A DNA stretch of 64,000 nucleotides from Nocardia vinacea NBRC 16497. Its GTDB lineage: Bacteria; Actinomycetota; Actinomycetes; Mycobacteriales; Mycobacteriaceae. Positions within the stretch are counted from its first letter, which is position 1; each line of letters starts with the position of its first letter. Location of the stretch: positions 1-64,000 of the forward strand of contig NZ_BAGN01000162.1 in assembly GCF_000308835.1 (NCBI RefSeq). The letters run 5' to 3'. Under the pieces are notes generated by a model. The model was not told the DNA's origin and ran no database searches. It worked only from the letters and a program-made list of their open reading frames with translations. Shown one piece after another: positions 18,537-41,620 of this stretch. The translations under genes were made by a program, and so were the position numbers.

Positions 18537-18560
18537 TTGCAGACAGTACATCTTCTGCAA
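18537..18560. promoter_or_regulatory. Inverted repeat in the crotonase/permease divergent promoter
   Basis: TTGCAGA (18537-18543) and TCTGCAA (18554-18560) form perfect 7-bp arms around a 10-base spacer. The site lies between the divergent enoyl-CoA hydratase and permease genes, in a locally AT-rich stretch, where a repressor could control both directions. The nearby RpiR protein is one candidate. Confidence 0.45.
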
Positions 18561-18646
18561 TTTCTATTGCGCAAGGCCGGTTGGGCATGTTTCATGTCAC
18601 TACTTGCGATCGGGCAACGGCCCCACGGCTTATGGAAGAAGGCATC

Positions 18647-20026
18647 GTGCCTACCTCGGGAAATCTGAAGCACAGCATCAACACTCGGCAGCTGACGATG
18701 ATCGGCATCGGTGGCGTGATCGGCGCCGGTTTGTTCGTCGGCAGCGGCAAAGCGATCTCCGCGGCAGGCCCGAGCATCGTCATCGTCTACCTACTCACCG
18801 GCCTGGTGATCATCCTGGTAATGCGCATGCTTGCGGAGCTGGCGACGGCCAGCCCCGAAACGGGATCGTTCTCGAGCTACGCCTCCCGCGAACTCGGTAC
18901 CTGGGCCGGACTGTCGGTGGGCTGGGTCTACGCCTATCACTGGTGTGTCACAGTCGCTTTCGAGGCAATTGCCGGCGCGGCGGTCGCCGATCAGCTCCTA
19001 CCGTCGGTGCCGACCTGGCTGTATTCCCTGATCTTCATGAGCGCCTTGACCGGCGTAAACCTCACGGCGGTAACATCTTTCGCGCGTTTCGAGTTCTGGT
19101 TCGCCATGATCAAGGTCGTCGCGATCGTCGCCTTCATCGGAATCGGCATCGCGGCCATCTGCGGCCTGCTTCCGCACTACCAGGCGCCGGGAACGACCAA
19201 CTTGCTCGGGCACGGTGGCCTGTTTCCGAATGGCGCGACGCCCTTGCTCGTAGCGTCGTTGACGGTGTTCTTCTCCTACTTCGGCACCGAGCTGGTAACG
19301 ATCGCCGCGGGCGAGGCGCAAGATCCGGTCAGCGCGGTGCGCGCGAGCATGCGCAGCGTCGCCGGACGCATCCTGATCTTCTACGTCGGCTCGATACTTG
19401 TCGTCGTCACGCTATTGCCCTGGAACGCAACAGAAGTTACGCAGAGCCCGTACACCGCGGTGCTGAGCCTGCTCGGCATTCCCGGTGCGCGGACCATCAT
19501 GAATCTGGTCGTACTCACGGCGGTGTTGTCGTGCCTGAACTCGGGTCTCTATTCGTCATCGCGGATGCTGTTCTCGCTCTCGCACCGCGGTGAAGGCCCT
19601 CGCGTGCTGGGCAGGACCGCCCGCTCCGGGGTGCCTGTCGCCGGTGTTCTCGCCGCCTCCAGCGCCGGATTTCTGGCGGTCGTGGCGAACTACTTCCTGC
19701 CCACCGGAGCGGTTTTCACCTTCCTGCTCAGCTTCTCGGGTGCGGTCGCGGTCGTTGTCTACCTGTGCATCTGCGCCACCCAGATTGTCGGACGTCGCCG
19801 CAAGACCGCGGCGCAGATCACCGCACTGCCGGTGAAGATGTGGGGCGCTCCGTACCTGTCCTACGCGGTCGGAGTCGTCCTGCTGGCCATCGTCGGTGGA
19901 ATGGCCATGAGCTCCGGTACCCGTACGCCGCTCGCGCTGACCCTCCTGGTCACCGCGACCGCGGTCACTGCCGGCCTGATTCATCAGCGCCGCGCCGGTG
20001 CGGCACAGCTGGCTACGGCGGAGTAG
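18647..20026 (+). CDS. APC-family amino acid permease (GABA permease-like)
   Basis: This 459-residue protein with about twelve membrane helices belongs to the amino acid/polyamine/organocation family. The first helix carries MIGIGGVIGAGLFVGSG, the substrate-backbone glycine loop. A GSFSSYASRELGTWAG segment and VFFSYFGTELVTIAAGEAQDP follow, as in GabP/AnsP-type permeases. I chose the GTG at 18647 because GGAAGAAGG ends four bases before it; an ATG at 18632 inside that purine run is the alternative. The exact substrate is not readable. The convergent RpiR gene ends 16 bp away and the two may form a regulator-transporter pair. Confidence 0.85.
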   Translation: MPTSGNLKHSINTRQLTMIGIGGVIGAGLFVGSGKAISAAGPSIVIVYLLTGLVIILVMRMLAELATASPETGSFSSYASRELGTWAGLSVGWVYAYHWCVTVAFEAIAGAAVADQLLPSVPTWLYSLIFMSALTGVNLTAVTSFARFEFWFAMIKVVAIVAFIGIGIAAICGLLPHYQAPGTTNLLGHGGLFPNGATPLLVASLTVFFSYFGTELVTIAAGEAQDPVSAVRASMRSVAGRILIFYVGSILVVVTLLPWNATEVTQSPYTAVLSLLGIPGARTIMNLVVLTAVLSCLNSGLYSSSRMLFSLSHRGEGPRVLGRTARSGVPVAGVLAASSAGFLAVVANYFLPTGAVFTFLLSFSGAVAVVVYLCICATQIVGRRRKTAAQITALPVKMWGAPYLSYAVGVVLLAIVGGMAMSSGTRTPLALTLLVTATAVTAGLIHQRRAGAAQLATAE

Positions 20027-20041
20027 CCGACCGCCCCGGTG

Positions 20042-20935
20042 TCAATCGGGGGCGTAGACGCCGAACTCTTCCAGCAGCTTTTCCTCCTCGAGCAGTGTCG
20101 GGCGCACTTCGTGCCCCAGGGTTTGTGCGACGGCACCCGTCATTGCCTGGGCGAGGCAGGTGAAGGCGGTCATCGATCGCAGGATGCTGGCGCTGGACGC
20201 ATCGACATAAAACGTGTCGTGCGCGGACGCCGCCAGCGGCGATACAGCGGTATCGGTCAATGCGATGACGTGGGTACCGCGCTGTCGAGCCCACTGCGCC
20301 GCACGCACGGTGTCGAGGCTGTATCGATGGATCGATATCGCCACGAAACAATCGCCGGCACGCACCCGACGCAGTTCATCGGTCAGCGTTCCCGCGGTGG
20401 CATCGATCGTCGACACATCCTCGCGCAGCATCCGCAGCAGGTAGGTGAGCAGATACGCCGGGGCGTGGCATTTGCGCAGACCCATCACATGCACCCGGGG
20501 AGCATGGGCCAGCCGATCTACTGCCGAATCCCACATCGCGTCGTCGATGCGCGCGAAGGTGCGGGCGATATTCGCTTGATCCAGCGCCACGGTCTGTTCG
20601 CGCACCCCGACACCTTCGGCCACGAGGTGCTCGAGATTGTCGAAGCGGCGTAACAGCTGCGCTTGCTCCTGCAACCGTTCGCGACACAATCGCGTCAGCC
20701 CCGGATACCCCTTCAGACCCAGACCATTGGCAAAGCGCACGACCGTGGCCTCATTGACATTGACCGCGGCGGCGAGCTCGGAGACAGTCATGAAGGCCAC
20801 CGCTTCGGGATCCGACAGCACTCGCTGAGCCAGTTTCTTGTGCGCGGTGGACAGCGAATCCATCCGGCGGCGTATCTCGACTGCCAGCTCGTCGAAGCTC
20901 GCGGAACCGGTCGTCGTCTCCGCGTTCGTATCCAC
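20042..20935 (-). CDS. RpiR/MurR-family transcriptional regulator with SIS domain
   Basis: This 297-residue protein starts at a GTG at 20935, 4 bases after GGAGGAGG; that ribosome site excludes a GTG slightly upstream. The N-terminal helix-turn-helix (residues ~20-90) has the RpiR pattern MTVSELAAAVNVNEATVVRF and GLKGYPGL. The C-terminal half (residues ~125-270) is a SIS-type sugar-phosphate-binding domain with VHVMGLRKCHAPA, CFVAISIHRYSLDT and HVIALTDTAVSPLA. The usual G-x-G-x-S loop is altered (GLRKCHAP), so the effector may not be a common sugar phosphate. It converges with the permease gene, which it may control. Confidence 0.85.
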   Translation of the reverse strand: MDTNAETTTGSASFDELAVEIRRRMDSLSTAHKKLAQRVLSDPEAVAFMTVSELAAAVNVNEATVVRFANGLGLKGYPGLTRLCRERLQEQAQLLRRFDNLEHLVAEGVGVREQTVALDQANIARTFARIDDAMWDSAVDRLAHAPRVHVMGLRKCHAPAYLLTYLLRMLREDVSTIDATAGTLTDELRRVRAGDCFVAISIHRYSLDTVRAAQWARQRGTHVIALTDTAVSPLAASAHDTFYVDASSASILRSMTAFTCLAQAMTGAVAQTLGHEVRPTLLEEEKLLEEFGVYAPD

Positions 20936-21245
20936 CGAACCTCCTCCGAAACCTCGCACCGCTTGCCCTGCACACGCGGTTGTCTGCCAAGTTAGCCGAT
21001 TCCGCTGACCGTCCTCGAGGCCACGCTGCTACACCATCCGGAAAGTCCATGCCGCCAGCCGGTCGTCGGGACGCAAACCAGTGCCCAGTCCGCCGGTCTT
21101 GATCAAGACGGGCTGGTGCGGCCGGGGTCCAGACCTACCAGCGGTGGTCACGGCCGGGGCGGTTCACACAGGATGAGCTCGGTGCTGTTCTCGATGACAG
21201 GAGGAGGATTTCCGGTCGAGCACGACTTCAGGTCGCGCGCTACTC
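20936..21245. other. Intergenic region upstream of the RpiR gene
   Basis: These 310 bases hold the RpiR ribosome site and presumably its promoter, and also the 3' side of the AMP-ligase gene. I see no credible gene, terminator stem or repeat. Confidence 0.5.
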
Positions 21246-22700
21246 TCAGCCGACCTCGAACAACCGCGCCGCCATGCGACGACTTGGCTTTCCGCTCGGC
21301 AACTGGGGCAGCCGCTGCACGATGCGCAGCTGCCCCGGAATCTGGTGCTCGGCCAAATGCGCGTGGCAGTGGCGCATGATGTCGCGTTTGGTGGTCTGTG
21401 AACCCGCACGCAAATGGACGACGGCCGCGACGTCATCGCCGAGATGTGGATGCGGCACCCGCGTCGCGAGCGACGAGACGACGTCGGGATGTTCGTCCAG
21501 CGCGGCCTCTACGTCGACCGGCGCCACCGCATGGTCGCCGCGGTGCGCGATTTCACTGAGCCGCCCCAGGATTCGCAGGCGCCCGTCTTCTTCCTGGCGC
21601 GCCACGTCACGCGTCCGCAGCCAGCCGTCGGCGGTGAAGGCGGCAGCGGTGGCCGCAGGATTGCCCACATATCTGCTGAACAGTGCCGTGCCGCGGACTT
21701 CCAGTTCGCGCCCGCCCGCGATTTCGTCACCGGCCAAACGGAATTCGACACCGGTCGGTGTACCGACCGTCCCGGGCACCCGTTCCCACGACGGCGGATC
21801 GGCCGCCGCCTGATGGCTGGTTTCGGCGAGTTCCAGTGCCTCCACGACCGGGCAGTCGAGCAGACGTTCCGCGCGCTCGGCCGCGAGGCGGGACAGCGGG
21901 GCCGAGGCGGTGCGTAGAAAACGCATGCCGCGCGCCCGCTTTCGCGATGCCACCAGTCCCGCGGTGATGCCGGCCAGCTGCATCGGCATCACCGTGAGCC
22001 AGGTCGGTGCCGCCGCATCCAGCAGTCGGTGCGTTTGTCGCGCCTCACCCGCGGCGGGCAGCACCATGGTGCACCGGCTGCGCAGCGTTGCCATCAGATT
22101 CGCGAACAGGCCGTGGCTCTGCGCCCACGGCAGCAGCGCGATGGTCCGGTCGTCCGGTGTGAGTGCGAAATGGTCTGCGACAGCGGCGATTCCGGCCGCG
22201 ATATTGGCTTCGGACAGTGCCACCGCCTTCGGCGCCCCGGTGGAGCCGGAGGTGAACAGGATCAGCCGGTCGTCCTCCTGCACCGTGGGTGCGGGCACCG
22301 TCGGCACCCAGCCGACGCGGCGCGCAGGCGGGGCCGGGATCCACTCCAGCTGCGCCGGGGGCTCGAACGGGTTGCGCCACAATAGCGTCGGCAACTCGAT
22401 CGAAGCGAGGGTCGGCGCGACCACCACTCGGGGCCGAGCCAGTGTAAAAATCTGCTGTTTCTCCCGCGCGCTCAGCCGCGGATCCACCGGCGCGAATACC
22501 GCACCGATATTCCAGGCGGCCGACATTACGACGGCGAAGGCAGGCGAATTCGGTAGTTCGGCAACCACAACGTCACCCGCACCGACGCCATTCTTCTGCA
22601 AAGTCCATGCGACGGTCTCGGCCCATGCCTCCAGCTGACCGAATGATAAGAGCGGATCGGCATCGGCGGAAACAAGAAACAGCCGATCGCAGGCATCCAT
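21246..22700 (-). CDS. AMP-forming acyl-CoA synthetase/ligase (FadD-like)
   Basis: This 484-residue ANL-superfamily adenylating enzyme has a P-loop LILFTSGSTGAPKAV at about residue 150, ALELAETSHQA in the position of the YGxTE motif, GWLRTRDVARQEEDGRL for the GDxG region and a C-terminal lysine in LPSGKPSRR. The YGxTE motif is clearly altered (LAETS), so substrate preference may be unusual. The frame is open for 97 codons more, but GGAAGGA lies six bases before the ATG at 22700 and the family's N-terminus begins about there. It faces the TetR gene and could supply an activated acyl group to the NRPS region, or act separately in fatty-acid metabolism. Confidence 0.75.
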   Translation of the reverse strand: MDACDRLFLVSADADPLLSFGQLEAWAETVAWTLQKNGVGAGDVVVAELPNSPAFAVVMSAAWNIGAVFAPVDPRLSAREKQQIFTLARPRVVVAPTLASIELPTLLWRNPFEPPAQLEWIPAPPARRVGWVPTVPAPTVQEDDRLILFTSGSTGAPKAVALSEANIAAGIAAVADHFALTPDDRTIALLPWAQSHGLFANLMATLRSRCTMVLPAAGEARQTHRLLDAAAPTWLTVMPMQLAGITAGLVASRKRARGMRFLRTASAPLSRLAAERAERLLDCPVVEALELAETSHQAAADPPSWERVPGTVGTPTGVEFRLAGDEIAGGRELEVRGTALFSRYVGNPAATAAAFTADGWLRTRDVARQEEDGRLRILGRLSEIAHRGDHAVAPVDVEAALDEHPDVVSSLATRVPHPHLGDDVAAVVHLRAGSQTTKRDIMRHCHAHLAEHQIPGQLRIVQRLPQLPSGKPSRRMAARLFEVG

Positions 22701-22729
22701 CAATTGTCCTTCCGATGGCACGGGGGTGT

Positions 22730-22773
22730 CCCACTCCCGTTGCGGAATTCGAGATTCCGCAATCGGGAGTGGG
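22730..22773. repeat. Long near-perfect hairpin in the leader of the AMP-ligase gene
   Basis: Left arm 22730-22748 and right arm 22754-22773 pair over 19 bp with one bulged base (22763) and a five-base loop (TCGAG). The outer stem is CCCACTCCCG and the inner stem TTGCGGAAT. The hairpin ends about 30 bases before the AMP-ligase ATG in the minus direction and upstream of its ribosome site. No U-run follows, so it is not a standard terminator. A leader attenuator, an mRNA-stability element or a protein-binding palindrome are the options. Confidence 0.65.
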
Positions 22774-22979
22774 GTCACGAACGGCACCCATCGCAGGTCG
22801 CGGCGGCTTTCCCCGGCACCTCCCGGCAAGGGGGAACAAGAGGTGAGCAATGGAACCCGAAGGGCCGCGCGACCAACGCCTTTCCGCATCGTGACGCCTC
22901 CAGCACCACATCGAGGTCCAATTCTTAGCGGTGCCAGGGCAGAACAGTACCGCCGCAACACGGCCGCCCGCACAATCCC

Positions 22980-22999
22980 CGTTCCCATTTTTGGGAACG
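22980..22999. promoter_or_regulatory. 20-bp palindrome, likely TetR operator
   Basis: CGTTCCCA (22980-22987) and TGGGAACG (22992-22999) are perfect 8-bp arms around TTTT. The site lies 40 bases before the tetR-like start and between the divergent genes, which is where an autoregulating TetR protein normally binds. The rest of 22701-23038 holds no gene. Confidence 0.6.
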
Positions 23000-23038
23000 C
23001 GACTTACGCTGCACTGTCTGGGATCAACCGGAGGGTGC

Positions 23039-23635
23039 ATGTCTGGTCAGTACGAGCCGATCGGCCGCAAAAGGGATGCGGCCGCAACGCGACTCGCCAT
23101 TTTGGCGGCGGCACAACAACTGTTCGCCGAACGCGGCTACGAGCGCGCCACGGTACGCGAGATAGCCGCACGTGCCGGGGTGAATCAGGCGCTGTTGTTC
23201 CGGTACTTCGGCAATAAGGACGAACTGTTCCGTGCGTCGATAGCGGACCGGGGTCGGCGCGTGCTCGAGGAGGGACCTGCCGAAGCATTGCTCGGCCGCC
23301 TACTCGCACGCGCGCTCGAGCCGACCGGCTCTGCGGCACAGGCACATTGGCTACAGGCCGCGCTGCGCTCGAGCGGACATGACGAGGGTGCGGCCGCGGT
23401 GCGGCGGGAACTGGGCGACGAGTACGTGGGCGCGCTTTCCGCACTCACTGATGGAGCCGATGCCGAGTTGCGTGCCGATCTCCTGCTCGCCTGGCTGCTC
23501 GGCATCGGTTTGGTTCGCTCGGTACATCGCCGAGATCCGCTGGCCAGCGCCGATCCGGCGACGGTTGCCGAGCATGTGCTGCGTGCCGCGCGGGTGCTGC
23601 TGGAACGGGTGGATGTGAAATTTCCACCGTCATAA
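23039..23635 (+). CDS. TetR-family transcriptional regulator
   Basis: This 198-residue regulator has an N-terminal helix-turn-helix at about residues 12-60 (AILAAAQQLFAERGYERAT, then VREIAARAGVNQALLFRYF and NKDELF) and a helical C-terminal ligand domain ending in a short tail. The ATG at 23039 follows GGAGGG by four bases; the frame is open upstream but has no ribosome site. It is divergent from the AMP-ligase gene and 105 bp before the P450, and a 20-bp palindrome precedes it. It probably represses one or both neighbours in response to a lipophilic ligand. Confidence 0.9.
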   Translation: MSGQYEPIGRKRDAAATRLAILAAAQQLFAERGYERATVREIAARAGVNQALLFRYFGNKDELFRASIADRGRRVLEEGPAEALLGRLLARALEPTGSAAQAHWLQAALRSSGHDEGAAAVRRELGDEYVGALSALTDGADAELRADLLLAWLLGIGLVRSVHRRDPLASADPATVAEHVLRAARVLLERVDVKFPPS

Positions 23636-23740
23636 CGGAATTCAACCGTTGACGGGCCACCACGCCCTCCCTAACATCAGTTGTAAGCATCCGCTTACAT
23701 TGCTCGGGCGCCAACCGTCCGTGTCGCGGAGGGAGATCGC

Positions 23741-24997
23741 ATGAGGGCAGCATCGCGCAGCGATTCGATGAGGGGTGGCAGCCGGGCGACGGGTGGGCCT
23801 GTCGACCACGAGGTGCGAAGCTTCCCCTTCGGCACTCCGGTCCGCCTGGATATGGATCCGCTCTACGCGCGGTTGCGCCGAGAGGAACCGATCAGCCGCG
23901 TGCGGCTCCCCTACGGCGGCGAGGGCTGGCTGGTCACCCGTTACGAGGACGTCAAACAGGTACTCGCCGACCCGAGATTCAGTCGTGCCGCGGCGGTCGA
24001 ACGCGAGGATATTCCGCGCACCACGCCGGAGCCCGCGCGCCGCAATTCGCTGCTCAGCATGGATCCGCCGGAGCACACGCGACTTCGCAAACTCGTGGTC
24101 AAGGCGTTCACCGGCCGCCGGGTCCAGGCATTGCGCCCGCGCGCCCAGCAGATCGTGGACGAGCGGCTCGACGAAATCGAGCGATCCGGCCCACCGGCCG
24201 ATCTGGTGCAACTGCTCGCATTGCCGCTGCCGGTCACCGTGATCTGCGAAATGCTCGGCGTCCCACCGCAAGACCAGCACCGCTTCCGGGATTTCTCCGA
24301 TACGGTGCTGTCCACCACCGCATACAGTCGCGAACAGATCAGCACCGCACGCGCGGGCCTGGAGGCGTATCTCACCGAGCTCGTGGCACAGCGTCGCGAG
24401 CAGCCGACCGACGATCTGCTCGGCGCATTGGTCGCCGCGCGCGATGACGAGGACCGGCTCAGCGAGGCGGAGTTGGTCAACCTGGGTATCGGCTTGCTCA
24501 TCGCGGGCCACGAGACCACCGCCAATCAGATCGCCAACTTCACCTATGTGCTGCTGACCGAGCCCGAACACTGGGAATTGCTCTGCGGCAGACCAGAACT
24601 CGTCCCGAGCGCGGTGGAGGAACTACTGCGCTACGTCCAATTGGGTGCGGGCGGTTCCTTTCCCAGAATCGCCACCGAGGACCTCGAGCTGGGTGGGGTC
24701 GGAATCCGGGCCGGTGAGTCGGTATTCGTCAATACCCAGGCCGCCAATCGCGACGAGGCGGTCTTCGACGATCCCGAAGACCTCGACCTGACCCGAGAAC
24801 GCAACCCGCACATGGCCTTCGGACACGGCGCGCACCACTGCCTCGGCGCGCAACTGGCCAGGGTGGAACTGCAAGTCGCGCTCGGGTCACTGCTGCGACG
24901 GTTCCCGACCCTGCAGCTCACCGTCCCGGTCGACGAGGTGCCGTGGAAGAGCGGTCTGCTGGTGCGCGGACCGAAGGCCCTGCCGGTGGCCTGGTAG
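23741..24997 (+). CDS. Cytochrome P450 monooxygenase
   Basis: This is a complete 418-residue bacterial class I P450. The I-helix oxygen-binding motif AGHETT is at about residue 255, the ExxR motif reads EELLR, and the heme loop FGHGAHHCLGAQLA places the ligand Cys at about residue 367. All catalytic landmarks are intact, unlike the two P450s near 50-52 kb. The ATG at 23741 follows GGAGGGAGA. Residues 4-19 are encoded by a 48-bp repeat that also interrupts the NRPS gene, so the first ~20 residues are probably an acquired extension. As neighbour of the NRPS it may hydroxylate a residue or acyl chain; ferredoxin and reductase genes are not adjacent. Confidence 0.9.
   Translation: MRAASRSDSMRGGSRATGGPVDHEVRSFPFGTPVRLDMDPLYARLRREEPISRVRLPYGGEGWLVTRYEDVKQVLADPRFSRAAAVEREDIPRTTPEPARRNSLLSMDPPEHTRLRKLVVKAFTGRRVQALRPRAQQIVDERLDEIERSGPPADLVQLLALPLPVTVICEMLGVPPQDQHRFRDFSDTVLSTTAYSREQISTARAGLEAYLTELVAQRREQPTDDLLGALVAARDDEDRLSEAELVNLGIGLLIAGHETTANQIANFTYVLLTEPEHWELLCGRPELVPSAVEELLRYVQLGAGGSFPRIATEDLELGGVGIRAGESVFVNTQAANRDEAVFDDPEDLDLTRERNPHMAFGHGAHHCLGAQLARVELQVALGSLLRRFPTLQLTVPVDEVPWKSGLLVRGPKALPVAW
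23751..23798. repeat. 48-bp interspersed element, copy 1 (in the P450 N-terminus)
   Basis: This segment matches 36764-36811 at about 40 of 48 positions on the same DNA strand, with the core GAGGGGTGG and CGGGCGACGGGTGGG identical. It lies in the coding region of the P450, read as SRSDSMRGGSRATGG. The other copy sits in the NRPS gene, where it is translated from the opposite strand. Confidence 0.75.
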
Positions 24998-25014
24998 GAA
25001 CGGGCAGCCGGTCG

Positions 25015-26379
25015 TTACTGCGACTCTGCGAGGGCGGCCGCGACGTCGTGGCACGACTCCCGGAGGATGTCGCAGTAGTCGTCGAGATCCGGGACGATCT
25101 CGGGATCACACGCCACCGATACGGTGAAGGTGTCGCCCGCGCCGACGAACGAATGCGCCAAACCGATTTCCGGATACACCGGCGGCAGCATGCCAGCGAA
25201 GCGAAACGGCTTGCCCGCCAGTGACCATTCGACGGTCGGCTCACAGCGAATGCTGGTCAGGATGGTGTGTGCATAGGCCGGGGCATCCGGGTCGGCGGGC
25301 GCGAGCGTACCGAATCGCGTCCGGTAGGTGCGACTGGGCAGCAGGTCGATGAGTCCGAGTCGATTGAGTTCCCGGCGACCCGACGGCGAATCGCGGCGCG
25401 CGCGAAGTGTGGCGTCGACCGCCCGTGCACGAGCGGCGAGGTCGGGTTCCGCAGCGGCCAGCTCGACCGCGGCGGCACCGACGCAATTGACACCCATCAC
25501 CGGCGCGTCGGGCACCGCGACGGTCACCAATACCGCGAGATCGTCAGGACACGAGCCATCCCGCTTTTCGAGATAGCGCTGCATGGCGCGGGAAATCGCC
25601 GTCAGTCCGAGGGCCGTCACCGTGATCCCCGGCGCACGAACGACCCGCAGTTCCAACGGAATCGACCGCATGGCGCGTCCCGGACCGATCCGGCGATTGA
25701 GCACAGTAGCGGTGACCGGTGGCGTGTTCGGGCCGCTGTCGTCGTTTTCACGGGCGATCCGACGCATCTCACGCCGGACGCGGACATTGAACCGCAAGGC
25801 CTGCCACGGCCAGCGCAGCGCACCGACCATGGCGGCGAGCGCCGGGAGCGGGCGCCGTGTGGCCGGACCCTGCCCCTCGATCCGCAACGGCACCGAGGCG
25901 AACAACGCCTCCGACAACGATGCCATGGCCGGACCAGCCATCAGCGCATGACTGATATGCATCAGCACAACGGCACCCACGCCGCTCGGCGTCGCGATAC
26001 CGGTCACGTTCGGAATTACGTGCAGCTGCCAGGCGCTGACCCGGGCATCCAGCGGCTGCGCCAGAATACGCCCGATCTCGTCCTGACACTGCGCCCAATC
26101 CAGTTGCGCCGCAGCATGCGTGACGATGTGGGCGTCGATCGGACTGTCGTCGACCACCCAGAACGGGTGCCCGAGCCCGCCGGGCACCTCCTGGATCCGA
26201 CGGCGTAGCGGTTCGAGCAGATCGACCCGTTCCTCGAAGTGGTCGGCGATATCGGCAGCGGTCAGCGGTGCGTCGCCGTTATCGAATACCCACCACATCG
26301 GCCAGTCGGTGACCCGCCCCGAGCGGGCCAAGTAGTAGTAGGCGGCGTCATTGGCCACCAGCTGTGCTTCGTACATCAT
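25015..26379 (-). CDS. WS/DGAT-like acyltransferase homologue with altered active site
   Basis: This 454-residue protein has the wax ester synthase/diacylglycerol acyltransferase plan: a condensation-like N-terminal half, a central RRRIGPGR-type region (LNRRIGPGRAMRSIPL) and a C-terminal NCVGAAAVELA segment plus a late VSVACDPEIVPDLDDY stretch. The family's HHxxxDG catalytic motif reads SHALMAG (about residues 142-148): the second His is kept, but the first His and the Asp are lost, so wax or triacylglycerol synthesis is doubtful. It may be an acyltransferase with another acceptor, possibly the NRPS product, or inactive. Either of two adjacent Met codons (26379, 26376) could be the start. It converges with the P450 gene, 17 bp apart. 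Confidence 0.7.
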   Translation of the reverse strand: MMYEAQLVANDAAYYYLARSGRVTDWPMWWVFDNGDAPLTAADIADHFEERVDLLEPLRRRIQEVPGGLGHPFWVVDDSPIDAHIVTHAAAQLDWAQCQDEIGRILAQPLDARVSAWQLHVIPNVTGIATPSGVGAVVLMHISHALMAGPAMASLSEALFASVPLRIEGQGPATRRPLPALAAMVGALRWPWQALRFNVRVRREMRRIARENDDSGPNTPPVTATVLNRRIGPGRAMRSIPLELRVVRAPGITVTALGLTAISRAMQRYLEKRDGSCPDDLAVLVTVAVPDAPVMGVNCVGAAAVELAAAEPDLAARARAVDATLRARRDSPSGRRELNRLGLIDLLPSRTYRTRFGTLAPADPDAPAYAHTILTSIRCEPTVEWSLAGKPFRFAGMLPPVYPEIGLAHSFVGAGDTFTVSVACDPEIVPDLDDYCDILRESCHDVAAALAESQ

Positions 26380-26523
26380 GCTGCTCTCGTCGATCCGATT
26401 GCTGCACTATGCCATCGGGTCAGGGGCTATCAGGTCAGGACCATCACGTCTGCCGGAATCGAAACCGGGTACCGATCCAACTCCCGGGTCCCCGGCGGCA
26501 TCGCCAGGGGACCCGGCGCTTCC

Positions 26524-27453
26524 TCAGCTACGCGACACTTTCGGCAGCAGGGAACGCCAACCTCGTGCGCCCCCCGCGGACGGGGTGCTCACCGCGGACA
26601 GGGCGGCGAATTCGTCGTCGCTGAGGGTGATAGTGGCGGCGGCGGTGTTCTCCTCGAGATGCGCCACGCTGGAGGTGCCGGGAATGGGCAGGATGACCGG
26701 CGAGCGGCGCAGCAGCCAGGCGAGCGCGAGTTGGGACGGGCCGGCACCTTCGCGCACGAGGCTGTCCAGCGGACCACCCGGACGCGCGAGATCGCCGGTG
26801 GCCATGGGGAACCAGGGGATGAAGGCGATGTTGTTCGCCTCGGCGTATTCGAGTACGTCCTCCGCGCTGCGGTTGACGAGGTTGTACTGGTTCTGTACCG
26901 AGACGATATCGGCGACCTTGCGGGCCTTGTCGAGCTGAGCGACGGTCACCTCGGAAAGGCCGATATGGCGGATCTTGCCCTCTTGCTGCAGCGACGCCAG
27001 CTCGCCGAGCTGGTCGGCAAGCGGCACCTGCGGGTCGATCCGGTGCAGCTGGAAGAGATCGATGCGGTCGACGCCGAGATGACGCAGGCTCAATTCCAGC
27101 TGCTGGCGCAGATATTCGGGACGGCCGATCGGCACCCACTCACCGGGACGAGGCCGGGCCAGCCCGGCTTTGGTCGCGATAACCAGGTCATCCGGATACG
27201 GGTGCAGGGCCCGGCGGATGAGAGTTTCGCTGACGAACGGACCGTAGGAATCCGCGGTATCGATGAGGGTGATACCGAGCTCCACGGCACGACGCAGTAC
27301 GCGCACGGCCTCATCCGGGTCCTTCGGGTCGCCCCACACACCGTCACCGGTCAGCTGCATTGCGCCATAGCCCAGGCGCGTGACCGGTAGATCACCACCG
27401 AGGGTGAAGGTGCCCGAGGAGGCGGCGGGACGGGACTGGGCTTCGGCGGTCAT
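26524..27453 (-). CDS. Aldo/keto reductase
   Basis: This 309-residue NADPH-dependent aldo/keto reductase starts at the ATG at 27453 after a GAGAGGAAA ribosome site. The catalytic tetrad is visible: Asp and Tyr in DTADSYG, Lys in VIATKAG and His in LFQLHRID. The cofactor end carries LAWLLRRSPVILPIPGTSS. The gene starts 11 bp after the NRPS stop, in the same direction, and may well share its transcript. Because the NRPS ends in a reductase domain that would release an aldehyde, this enzyme could reduce that aldehyde to an alcohol, but the link is only positional. Confidence 0.85.
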   Translation of the reverse strand: MTAEAQSRPAASSGTFTLGGDLPVTRLGYGAMQLTGDGVWGDPKDPDEAVRVLRRAVELGITLIDTADSYGPFVSETLIRRALHPYPDDLVIATKAGLARPRPGEWVPIGRPEYLRQQLELSLRHLGVDRIDLFQLHRIDPQVPLADQLGELASLQQEGKIRHIGLSEVTVAQLDKARKVADIVSVQNQYNLVNRSAEDVLEYAEANNIAFIPWFPMATGDLARPGGPLDSLVREGAGPSQLALAWLLRRSPVILPIPGTSSVAHLEENTAAATITLSDDEFAALSAVSTPSAGGARGWRSLLPKVSRS

Positions 27454-27463
27454 GCTTTCCTCT

Positions 27464-41620
<14,157 letters not shown>

